Source: an uncultured Clostridia bacterium
Lineage (GTDB): Bacteria > Bacillota > Clostridia > Oscillospirales > Oscillospiraceae
Assembly (NCBI GenBank): GCA_945946745.1
Contig: CAMEWZ010000097.1
Location: 1 to 6,136, forward strand
DNA length: 6,136 bases
Direction of reading: 5' to 3'
Shown: positions 1 through 5,545 of the stretch, one piece after another
Layout: every line of letters begins with the position of its first letter
Position numbering within the stretch: the stretch's first letter is position 1
Translations under genes and position numbers: made by a program
Notes under the pieces: model-generated
Database searches by the model: none
What the model was told of the DNA's origin: nothing
Seen by the model: only the letters and a program-made list of their open reading frames with translations

Positions 1-263
1 GTCAGAATGGGGCCGTCCCAGGTCATAAATTTGTGCAATCCTCCCAGCTGCCGCACCACGGTATCTGTTGGCCGCAGATGCAGATGGTAGGTGTTGCTCA
101 GCTCCACCTGGCAGCCGATGGTTTTCAAGTCTTCCGCGCTGAGAGCGCCCTTGATGGCTCCCTGGGTGCCCACATTCATAAACACCGGCGTCTGAACCGT
201 GCCGTGGGCACAGGTGAATTCTCCACGTCGGGCCTTTCCTTCGGTTTTTTTCAATTCAAACAT
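1..263 (-). CDS. tgt: tRNA-guanine transglycosylase, N-terminal part (cut by window edge)
   Basis: Tgt exchanges guanine for preQ1 at wobble position 34 of tRNAs with a GUN anticodon, the step before QueA in queuosine synthesis. Only the first 87 codons are present; the gene continues past the left edge. Visible family motifs are KARRGEF (residues 10-16), TPVFMNVGTQGAIKG (25-39), NTYHLHLRP (57-65) and GGLHKFMTWDGPIL (74-87). The last leads into the DSGG catalytic motif, which would lie just outside the window. N30 replaces the proline often seen in FMPVGT, which is a mild deviation. The ATG is supported by a purine-rich AGAGAGGGA a few bases upstream and by the usual Tgt N-terminus. It starts 63 nt after the queA stop, on the same strand and without an obvious terminator between, so co-transcription with queA is likely. 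Confidence 0.96.
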   Translation of the reverse strand, partial: MFELKKTEGKARRGEFTCAHGTVQTPVFMNVGTQGAIKGALSAEDLKTIGCQVELSNTYHLHLRPTDTVVRQLGGLHKFMTWDGPIL

Positions 264-280
264 ACATTCCCTCTCTTGGT

Positions 281-316
281 GAACGTGGCTGTATCGGATG
301 CCTCACTGGCACGTTC
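281..316 (-). repeat. Inverted repeat between queA and tgt
   Basis: In the 63-nt gap between queA and tgt, GAACGTG (281-287) and CACGTTC (310-316) can pair as a 7-bp stem around a 22-nt loop. The loop itself contains a short TGCC/GGCA match. No U-tract follows on the minus strand, so it does not look like a terminator. It could be an mRNA processing or stabilising hairpin, or chance. Confidence 0.3.
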
Positions 317-326
317 CCTCCATCTC

Positions 327-1367
327 TTACAAAATACACATGGCATCCCCAAAACTGAAGAAACGGTAGCGCTCCTTCACCGCCTCGGCGTAAGCGTTCA
401 GCACATGTTCCCGCCCAGCGAAGGCGGATACCAGCATCACCAGGGTACTCTCCGGCAGGTGGAAATTGGTAATGAGGCCGTCCATGGCTTTGAAGGTGTA
501 GCCGGGATAGATGAAAATATCCGTCCATTTGGATGCCGCCTCGAAGGTTCCGTCCGCTTTGACCAGGGATTCCAGGGTGCGGCAGGAGGTGGTGCCGACG
601 CAAATGATTCGTCCCCCGTTTTGCTTCGTCTCATTGAGGACAGCAGCGGTCTCGGCGCTCATCATGCATAGCTCCGAGTGCATGTGGTGGTCTGTGATCT
701 GCTCCGCTTTCACCGGGCGGAAGGTGCCAAGGCCCACATGCAAGGTCACGAAAGCCTCTTTCACGCCCTTCTCCCTTATTTTTTCCAGCAGCTCCTCGGT
801 AAAGTGCAGTCCGGCGGTGGGCGCCGCGGCGGAGCCAACCTCCCGGGAATACACCGTCTGGTAGCGCTCCTGGTCTGCCAGTTCTTCCTTAATGTAAGGC
901 GGCAGGGGCATTTTGCCCAGGCGCTCCAGCACCTCCAGGAAAATGCCCTCATACTGAAATTCCACCACCCGGTTGCCGTCCTCCCGGACTTCCCGAACCA
1001 CGGCGGTCAATTCCCCGTCGCCAAATAAAACCTCGCTGCCCACCTGCATTTTCCGGCCGGGCTTACACAGGCACTCCCAGCGCTTGTCCCCCAGATCCCG
1101 GAGTAACAGCACCTCCACCGCGCCGCCGGTAGGCCGGTGGCCCAGGAGACGGGCAGGCAGCACCCGGGAATCGTTCATCACCAGGCAGTCCCCGGGACGC
1201 AAATAGTCAATGATATCGTAAAAATGTTTATGCTCCACCGCCCCGGTCTCCCGATCCAGCACCATCAGCCGGGAGGCGTCCCGGCGCTGCAAAGGGGTCT
1301 GGGCGATCAGTTCCTCCGGCAGGTCATAGTAAAAGTCCTTGGTTTGATAGGTTTTCTTGGTTTCCAA
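327..1367 (-). CDS. queA: S-adenosylmethionine:tRNA ribosyltransferase-isomerase QueA
   Basis: QueA transfers and isomerises the ribosyl group of SAM onto preQ1 at tRNA position 34 to give epoxyqueuosine; it is a cytoplasmic enzyme. The 346-residue length is normal for the family and the protein is collinear with it end to end. Motifs are DFYYDLPEELIAQTPL (11-26), NDSRVLPARL (65-74), MPLPPYI (153-159), SAAAPTAGLHF (179-189), LHVGLGTF (209-216), DHHMHSE (226-232), VGTTSCRTLES (257-267), NFHLPESTL (301-309) and the C-terminal FGDAM (339-343). The start codon is TTG at 1367-1365. It is chosen because a strong AGGAG lies 8 nt upstream, the N-terminus begins where QueA proteins begin, and the first in-frame ATG (residue 35) would remove conserved sequence. 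It has its own promoter and is followed by tgt, the preceding enzyme of the same pathway. Nothing suggests damage. Confidence 0.98.
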   Translation of the reverse strand: METKKTYQTKDFYYDLPEELIAQTPLQRRDASRLMVLDRETGAVEHKHFYDIIDYLRPGDCLVMNDSRVLPARLLGHRPTGGAVEVLLLRDLGDKRWECLCKPGRKMQVGSEVLFGDGELTAVVREVREDGNRVVEFQYEGIFLEVLERLGKMPLPPYIKEELADQERYQTVYSREVGSAAAPTAGLHFTEELLEKIREKGVKEAFVTLHVGLGTFRPVKAEQITDHHMHSELCMMSAETAAVLNETKQNGGRIICVGTTSCRTLESLVKADGTFEAASKWTDIFIYPGYTFKAMDGLITNFHLPESTLVMLVSAFAGREHVLNAYAEAVKERYRFFSFGDAMCIL

Positions 1368-1375
1368 TTTCAGTT

Positions 1376-1380
1376 CTCCT
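1376..1380 (-). promoter_or_regulatory. Ribosome binding site of queA (fixes a TTG start)
   Basis: AGGAG reads toward queA within the purine-rich run AAAGAGGAGA. It is separated by 8 nt from the TTG at 1367-1365. This near-ideal spacing supports the non-ATG start. Confidence 0.8.
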
Positions 1381-1406
1381 CTTTATCCCACGGCATATGT
1401 TTTATT

Positions 1407-1415
1407 ATTATAGCA
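1407..1415 (-). promoter_or_regulatory. Extended -10 promoter of queA-tgt
   Basis: The minus strand reads TGCTATAAT: a perfect -10 hexamer (1412-1407) preceded by the TGN extended -10 element (1415-1413). The best -35 candidate at 17-nt spacing is TAGATT (1435-1430), a weak match to TTGACA, which fits an extended -10 promoter that depends little on the -35. Transcription would begin near position 1400, giving a leader of about 33 nt. The promoter sits between the mrp terminator and queA, so queA-tgt can be expressed separately from mrp. Confidence 0.75.
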
Positions 1416-1459
1416 TATCCACGCCGGGAAATCTACTGGAATCTCCGATTTTTTGCGGC

Positions 1460-1489
1460 AAAAAAGGAACCTCCGGGGAGGTTCCTTTT
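1460..1489 (-). terminator. Rho-independent terminator after mrp
   Basis: Nine bases past the mrp stop codon, a 12-bp perfect stem (arms 1462-1473 and 1478-1489) with the core GAGG/CCTC and a 4-nt loop is followed on the minus strand by a run of six T (1465-1460), four of which pair with the upstream A-tract. This is a classic intrinsic terminator for mrp. Read on the plus strand the T-run is only four long, and there is no gene there to terminate. Confidence 0.9.
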
Positions 1490-1497
1490 GAGATGGG

Positions 1498-2319
1498 TTA
1501 AGCGTTTTGAATCGCTTCTACAGCTGCGCTCAGCACGTCGGTGTTCACCGTCTCCATCTGGCCGTTGTCATAGGCCTCCGCCACGGCGGGGTCAATGGGC
1601 AGCCGGGCCAGCACAGGCAGGCCGAACTGGGCGGCGATCTCATCCAGGTGAGACTTGCCGAACACGTTGATCTTCTTGCCGCAGTCGGGGCACTGGAGGT
1701 AAGAATAGTTCTCCACGAAGCCCAGCACGGGAATGTGCATCATGTTTGCCATTTTCACAGCTTTGGCCACGATCATGGACACCAGATCCTGGGGTGAAGT
1801 GACGATGATGACGCCATCCACAGGCAGGCTCTGGAATACGGTCAGCGGCACGTCACCGGTTCCGGGAGGCATATCCACGAACAGATAATCCACATCCTCC
1901 CAAACCACATCCGTCCAGAACTGCTTCACCGCACCGGCAATCACCGGGCCGCGCCAGACCACCGGGTCGGCGGGGTTGTCCAGCAGCAGGTTGATGGACA
2001 TCACCTGGATCCCCGTGCGGGACAGGGCGGGATACAGCCCATCCTCGCTGGCACCCTGGCATTCGGTGACGCCGAAGGCCGTGGGGGCAGAGGGGCCGGT
2101 GATGTCCGCGTCCAGAACGCCCACACGCTTGCCCTGCCGGGCCATGGCCACCGCCAGCATGGAGGTGACGGTGGATTTGCCCACGCCGCCCTTGCCGGAC
2201 ACCACGGCGATGACCTTTTTCACCGTGGCCCGGGGGTTCAGTTCAGCCAGCAGGCTTTCCGCCTGGCGGTCTGCGCAGTCGGAACCGCAGGAAGAACAAT
2301 TGCCATTGCAAGAACTCAT
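1498..2319 (-). CDS. mrp: Mrp/ApbC-family P-loop ATPase, Fe-S cluster carrier
   Basis: Mrp/ApbC/Nbp35 proteins are cytoplasmic dimeric ATPases that bind a [4Fe-4S] cluster and deliver it to target enzymes. The 273-residue protein shows the deviant Walker A GKGGVGKST (42-50), DADITGPS (70-77), DMPPGTGDVPLT (149-160), SPQDLVSM (175-182) and a C-terminal CPDC (C210, C213), the conserved pair thought to hold the cluster at the dimer interface. An added N-terminal stretch carries C4, C8, C11 and C15 (CX3CX2CX3C), a possible second metal or cluster site; this role is inferred. The ATG at 2319-2317 is chosen over an ATG 40 codons upstream because the longer version would run through the promoter and start in non-conserved sequence. 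AAAGGAG lies 11 nt upstream. Its own promoter and terminator make it a single-gene unit. The family is clear; the client proteins are unknown. Confidence 0.96.
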   Translation of the reverse strand: MSSCNGNCSSCGSDCADRQAESLLAELNPRATVKKVIAVVSGKGGVGKSTVTSMLAVAMARQGKRVGVLDADITGPSAPTAFGVTECQGASEDGLYPALSRTGIQVMSINLLLDNPADPVVWRGPVIAGAVKQFWTDVVWEDVDYLFVDMPPGTGDVPLTVFQSLPVDGVIIVTSPQDLVSMIVAKAVKMANMMHIPVLGFVENYSYLQCPDCGKKINVFGKSHLDEIAAQFGLPVLARLPIDPAVAEAYDNGQMETVNTDVLSAAVEAIQNA

Positions 2320-2330
2320 TTTTTGATACG

Positions 2331-2337
2331 CTCCTTT
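2331..2337 (-). promoter_or_regulatory. Ribosome binding site of mrp
   Basis: AAAGGAG precedes the ATG at 2319-2317 by 11 nt, a slightly long but workable spacing. It lies downstream of the -10 box, inside the expected transcript, and so supports the shorter mrp start. Confidence 0.7.
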
Positions 2338-2353
2338 GTTATTCTCTTTCCGT

Positions 2354-2382
2354 ATTATATGCCTTTTGGGGGAATGTGTCAA
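2354..2382 (-). promoter_or_regulatory. Consensus sigma-A promoter of mrp
   Basis: The minus strand carries TTGACA (2382-2377), a 17-nt spacer and TATAAT (2359-2354): both hexamers and the spacing match the housekeeping consensus exactly. Transcription would start near 2347, leaving a leader of about 28 nt before the mrp ATG. The leader is too short for a riboswitch, so any control would act at the DNA level. Confidence 0.92.
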
Positions 2383-2418
2383 CCTTTCTTGGCCGATTCC
2401 TGCCATTCTTCCAAAAGC
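2361..2418. repeat. Imperfect inverted repeat around the mrp -35 region
   Basis: On the plus strand, GCCTTTTGG-GG-GAATG (2361-2376) faces CATTC-TT-CCAAAAGC (2404-2418). Pairs of 5 and 7 bp are separated by a 2-nt mismatch, followed by a one-base bulge. The 27-nt centre contains the -35 box. It could be a protein-binding dyad, a weak hairpin at the end of the upstream transcript, or chance. Confidence 0.3.
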
Positions 2419-2465
2419 CCATACCAGCATGCGTCGCAAATTCCGAGGTTATTCCAGTCGGACAT
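2379..2465 (-). CDS. Candidate 28-residue small protein with a CxxC motif
   Basis: An ATG 8 nt after the stop of the membrane-protein gene opens 28 codons ending in TGA. The peptide starts MSDWNNLG, then has CDAC (C10, C13) followed by WYG, then an acidic helix-like stretch LLEEWQES and a basic end AKKG. Three tryptophans and a CxxC in so short a frame are unusual for random sequence and hint at a metal-binding or redox peptide. Against it, the spacing from GGAG (2482-2479) to the ATG is 13 nt. A CTG at 2471 would have better spacing (7 nt), and translation coupled to the preceding stop is also possible. The TGA lies inside the -35 box of mrp. I do not recognise a family. Confidence 0.4.
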   Translation of the reverse strand: MSDWNNLGICDACWYGLLEEWQESAKKG

Positions 2466-2473
2466 GCGCAGGG

Positions 2474-3073
2474 TTATTCTCCGTCCTCCTTAGGGGCATC
2501 CAGTGCGGGCTTGGCTGCCTCCAAAGCGGCAGCCTTTTTCGCGGCCTTTTCCTCCGCCTCGGCTTCCGCTTCCTCCCGCATGGCGGTCAACTCATTGCGC
2601 AGCCGTACCATCCGCATGGCGGCGCTGGCAAAGCAGAAAACGCCGAATACATTCACCATCCACCAATCACCCAACTCACCGGTGACCAGCTTCTTGATCA
2701 GACCCGCCGCAAAGAAGCCCAGGCCCACAAAACACTCCACCTTGGAATTGCGCTGGTGCATTTTCACCGCCGCTTCGATCCGGTCGGTGTGGGTGGTGTC
2801 GGACATCCGCCAATGGCCGTCGATCTGGATATAGGGAATGCCGTTTTCCAGCTGGAAGGGGGTCTGCTTGCCGTAGACCACCGTCACGGTGTCGATCTGC
2901 AAGACCTTCTCTTTCCGTTCGGGGTTCATGATCTTTAAATGCTTGCGCTCCACATCCCCTTCATAGGTGACGCACTCCGTTTCGTTGACGACGCATTTCC
3001 AGATTTTTTCCTCCCCATCCTCATCCAGGGTCCATACAAATTCCTTTGGCTCGATTGGTTGCTGTTTTTTCAT
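2474..3073 (-). CDS. Hypothetical membrane protein with two helices and a charged C-terminal tail
   Basis: I do not recognise this 199-residue protein. Residues 1 to about 105 are soluble, rich in charged residues and in alternating strand-like stretches (for example EKIWKCVV and VLQIDTVTVVYG). Two hydrophobic segments follow, at about 113-130 and 137-156, joined by a very short loop. Basic residues flank the outer ends, which suggests a hairpin with both termini in the cytoplasm. Residues 162-199 are an Ala/Glu/Lys-rich, probably helical tail. There is no signal peptide. The ATG has GGAG 9 nt upstream and begins 15 nt after the stop of the ABC-F gene, so the two are almost certainly co-transcribed. 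The good ribosome site, operon position and sensible composition argue for a real gene. Its function is unknown, and a link to translation is only suggested by the neighbours. Confidence 0.82.
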   Translation of the reverse strand: MKKQQPIEPKEFVWTLDEDGEEKIWKCVVNETECVTYEGDVERKHLKIMNPERKEKVLQIDTVTVVYGKQTPFQLENGIPYIQIDGHWRMSDTTHTDRIEAAVKMHQRNSKVECFVGLGFFAAGLIKKLVTGELGDWWMVNVFGVFCFASAAMRMVRLRNELTAMREEAEAEAEEKAAKKAAALEAAKPALDAPKEDGE

Positions 3074-3088
3074 GTTTCTTTGCTCCTT

Positions 3089-4948
3089 TTATTCTTGAGC
3101 AGCTTCCCACTGCTCCATGAGTTCCATCAAGGTTTCCTCCGCCGCTTCCTTCTCCCCCAGGAGACGGGTCAGCTCCTGGTAGTCCGCAGAGGCAGCTTCG
3201 ATCTGCTCATCCAACTGGGCGATGGCATTCTCCTGCTTCTCAATTTCCCGTTCCAGACGGCGCACCAGCTTCTCCGAATCCTTGCCCTTGGGCTTCTCCT
3301 TTTTGGGCTTTGGCGCGGCAACGGCGGCAGGCTTGGCTGCGGCCTCATGCTCCAGGATAGAGCGGTACTTCTGATAGCCACAGGGAAAATCCCGGATGGT
3401 TCCATCCTCCAGCAGCCAGATCCGCTCGGCAAATTTTTCGATAAAATACCGGTCATGGGAGACGAACAGCAGCACGCCCTCAAATTCCTCGATGGCGGCC
3501 TCCACCCACTCCCGGGAGGCAATATCCAGATGATTGGTAGGCTCGTCCAAGATCAGCAGGTTGATCTTTTCATCCATCAGCATACACAGCCGCAGCCGGG
3601 ACTGCTCGCCGCCGGAGAGGTTGCCCACGGTTTTGAACACGTCCTCCCCCTGGAACAAAAAGGCGCCCAAGCGATCCCGGGCCACCTGCGGGGTACAGTT
3701 CTTCTCGTAGAGCATGGTGTCATACAGGCTGCGCTCCGGATGGGGGAAATGGATGATCTGGGGCAGATATCCCCATTTCACCGTGGGGCCGAATTGGATT
3801 TTTCCCTGGCAGTCCTCCTCGCCCAGCAGGCACTTGATGAAGGTGGATTTGCCGGTGCCGTTGTCTCCCAGCAGGGCGATCCGTTCCCCGCCCTCCACTG
3901 TCAAGTTCACGTCGGAAAACAGCGTCCGGTCGCCAAAGGATTTGCTGACGTTTTTCATCTTGAATACCACATCCCCGGAGAATTCCTTTTCCCCGAAGCT
4001 GGCCTTCATAGTACGCTCCTTTTTCGGCTTTTCCGTCTTTTGGATGCGCTCCATCCGGTGCTGGATGGACATGGCCCGGCGGTAAAGGGTGCGGTTGTTG
4101 ATGCCCCAACCCTTCATTCGTTCTACCGTGTAGCCCAGCTGCTTCAGCTTGGCCTGCTCCTGCTCGTACTGCTTTAATTGCAAATCAAATCGGGCCTGCT
4201 TTTCGTCCATATAGAACGAGTAGTTGCCGGAATAGAATTCCGCGTGGCCTTCGGTGATCTCAATCACCCGGTCGGCCACCTGGTCGATGAAGTAGCGGTC
4301 ATGGGAAATGGCAAGCACTGTCCCCTTGAAGGTATTGATATACTGCTCCAGCCACTCCACGCTTCTCAAATCCAAATGGTTGGTAGGCTCATCCAGCAGC
4401 AGAATATCCGTCTTTTCCAGCAAAAGCCTTGCTAAGTTTACCCGGGTCTTTTCCCCGCCGGACAAGCTGGCAAATTCCTGGGAGCGCTGCTCCGCCGGGA
4501 TGCCCAGGCCATTGCAGATCTTATCCACGTCCACGTCCATCTCGTAGCCGCCGCCGGACTGGAAGCGGTTGGTCAGAGCATCATATTCCTTTAACTGCGC
4601 GTCGGTGGCTGCACCCTTGGACATTTCCAGTTCCAGCAGCTCCATCTTCTGCTTCACCGCCGTCAGAACCGCGTAGGCGGAGCGCAGCACGTCCTCCACG
4701 GTGTAGCCCTCCGGGAATTTCGGAATCTGGGAGATCAGCCCCAGCCGCTTGTTGGGATTGACGTAAACCTCGCCGCTGTCATAGTCCATCTGTCCGGTGA
4801 GGATGTTAAACAAAGTGGTCTTGCCACAGCCGTTGCGGCCCAAAATGGCGACGCACTCCCCTTCCTGAATCTCAAAGCTCAGGCCGTCCAGCAGGTTTTC
4901 GCCAATGACAAAGAATTTTGTCAGATTTTTGACTTGAATATCTACCAT
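3089..4948 (-). CDS. ABC-F family ATPase (Uup/YdiF type), ribosome-associated
   Basis: ABC-F proteins are soluble twin-ATPase factors that bind the ribosomal E site and help stalled or poorly folded peptidyl-transferase states. The 619 residues hold ABC1 with Walker A GRNGCGKTT (37-45), LSGGE (162-166), Walker B LLLDEP with E187 and the switch SHDRYF (H216). An interdomain linker (about 235-320) corresponds to the P-site tRNA interaction region. ABC2 has GDNGTGKST (361-369), LSGGE (444-448), LLILDEP with E469 and SHDRYF (H498). A Lys/Pro/Ala linker (about 538-557) and a C-terminal coiled coil (about 558-619) follow, as in Uup/YdiF. All catalytic residues are present and there are no transmembrane segments. 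The ATG has GGAG 7 nt upstream and lies 12 nt after the rnmV stop. Some ABC-F members protect against ribosome-targeting antibiotics, but the housekeeping neighbours make a general translation role more likely here. Subfamily assignment is moderate. Confidence 0.96.
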   Translation of the reverse strand: MVDIQVKNLTKFFVIGENLLDGLSFEIQEGECVAILGRNGCGKTTLFNILTGQMDYDSGEVYVNPNKRLGLISQIPKFPEGYTVEDVLRSAYAVLTAVKQKMELLELEMSKGAATDAQLKEYDALTNRFQSGGGYEMDVDVDKICNGLGIPAEQRSQEFASLSGGEKTRVNLARLLLEKTDILLLDEPTNHLDLRSVEWLEQYINTFKGTVLAISHDRYFIDQVADRVIEITEGHAEFYSGNYSFYMDEKQARFDLQLKQYEQEQAKLKQLGYTVERMKGWGINNRTLYRRAMSIQHRMERIQKTEKPKKERTMKASFGEKEFSGDVVFKMKNVSKSFGDRTLFSDVNLTVEGGERIALLGDNGTGKSTFIKCLLGEEDCQGKIQFGPTVKWGYLPQIIHFPHPERSLYDTMLYEKNCTPQVARDRLGAFLFQGEDVFKTVGNLSGGEQSRLRLCMLMDEKINLLILDEPTNHLDIASREWVEAAIEEFEGVLLFVSHDRYFIEKFAERIWLLEDGTIRDFPCGYQKYRSILEHEAAAKPAAVAAPKPKKEKPKGKDSEKLVRRLEREIEKQENAIAQLDEQIEAASADYQELTRLLGEKEAAEETLMELMEQWEAAQE

Positions 4949-4960
4949 GGTATTTCTCCA

Positions 4961-5545
4961 CTATTCGCTGCGCAATATCTGCTCCAATTCCTCCGGGGAA
5001 TACAGTAAATTCAGCGCCTGGAGCATGGCGTTGGCGCTCATGTGCTCCGGCAGGTTCAGCTTTTTCAGCAGGGCCAGCCGTTTGGCGGCGGCATCCGGGC
5101 CGCCGGAGAGGCCCAGGGCCATCAGATCCTGCTTGGTAATCCCCCGGCATTGGGGGGCGTCCTCCCCTTCGATGGTAGCTCCCGCTTTTCGCAGGGCGTC
5201 CAGGATGACCTGCCTGGTCATTCCCTCCACCCCCAGCTTGCCTTCCTTGCTGGGCGCGGATTTGCGCTTTTCCTTACCGGGAATGTCCGGAATATAGGCG
5301 TGCTTTAGGTATTTTGCCGGGATGGCGCTTTTGATATGGTTGCGGATGACAAAGCCAGCCCCATCGGAATCGGTGAAAACGATCAAGCCCCGGGTCTCGG
5401 CTACCCGGCGTAGCAGGGCCATCTGCTGCTTATCCTTGAAAATGCCAAAACCGGCCGTTTCCAAAATCGGCGCGTCCACGATCTGGCTGAGGGTATTCTT
5501 ATCGTAGCGGCCCTCCACAACGATGGTCTCTTTGATTCTAACCAT
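4961..5545 (-). CDS. rnmV: Ribonuclease M5 (TOPRIM domain, DUF4093-type C-terminus)
   Basis: RNase M5 trims the 5S rRNA precursor to its mature ends in Firmicutes. The 194-residue length fits. An N-terminal TOPRIM domain shows VVEGRYDK (9-16, E11 as the metal-binding glutamate) and TDSDGAG (58-64, with D59 and D61). The segment HAYIPDIPGKEKRK (82-95) and KLGVEGM (102-108) follow, then a C-terminal helical region typical of the clostridial form. The clostridial TDSDGAG motif differs from the DADPDFPG-like motif I recall for Bacillus, so the exact RNA target is inferred from family. The ATG overlaps the end of holA by 8 nt and has AGGAGG 6 nt upstream inside holA, which indicates coupled translation. 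The 12-nt gap to the ABC-F gene keeps it in the same operon. The ksgA neighbour common in Bacilli is not seen here. Confidence 0.9.
   Translation of the reverse strand: MVRIKETIVVEGRYDKNTLSQIVDAPILETAGFGIFKDKQQMALLRRVAETRGLIVFTDSDGAGFVIRNHIKSAIPAKYLKHAYIPDIPGKEKRKSAPSKEGKLGVEGMTRQVILDALRKAGATIEGEDAPQCRGITKQDLMALGLSGGPDAAAKRLALLKKLNLPEHMSANAMLQALNLLYSPEELEQILRSE

Noticed and set aside
33..671. A 212-codon plus-strand frame over tgt and queA
   Set aside because: It is fully antisense to two well-identified genes and has no supporting ribosome site or motif.
2320..2439. A 40-codon upstream extension of mrp
   Set aside because: It would read through the consensus promoter and the expected transcription start. 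The ribosome site and the Cys-rich N-terminus support the ATG at 2319.
1141..3168. A shared 13-mer, cccaggagacggg, at 1141 and near 3156
   Set aside because: Both copies are inside unrelated coding sequence and no longer match extends from them; chance in GC-rich DNA.
2939..4177. A 412-codon open frame on the plus strand
   Set aside because: It lies antisense to the ABC-F and membrane-protein genes. It is long only because GC-rich coding sequence leaves few stops on the opposite strand; its product is low in recognisable motifs and is Leu/His/Gln-rich, typical of a shadow frame.
3520..4412. A near-repeat of about 30 nt at roughly 3520-3555 and 4370-4405
   Set aside because: It encodes the DEPTNHLD Walker B region of the two ABC domains in one protein, so it reflects domain paralogy, not a separate repeat element.
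3089..4948. Reading the ABC-F gene as an antibiotic-resistance determinant
   Set aside because: Its C-terminal coiled coil and housekeeping operon fit the Uup/YdiF type. Nothing mobile is nearby, and the sequence alone gives no sign of a resistance subfamily.
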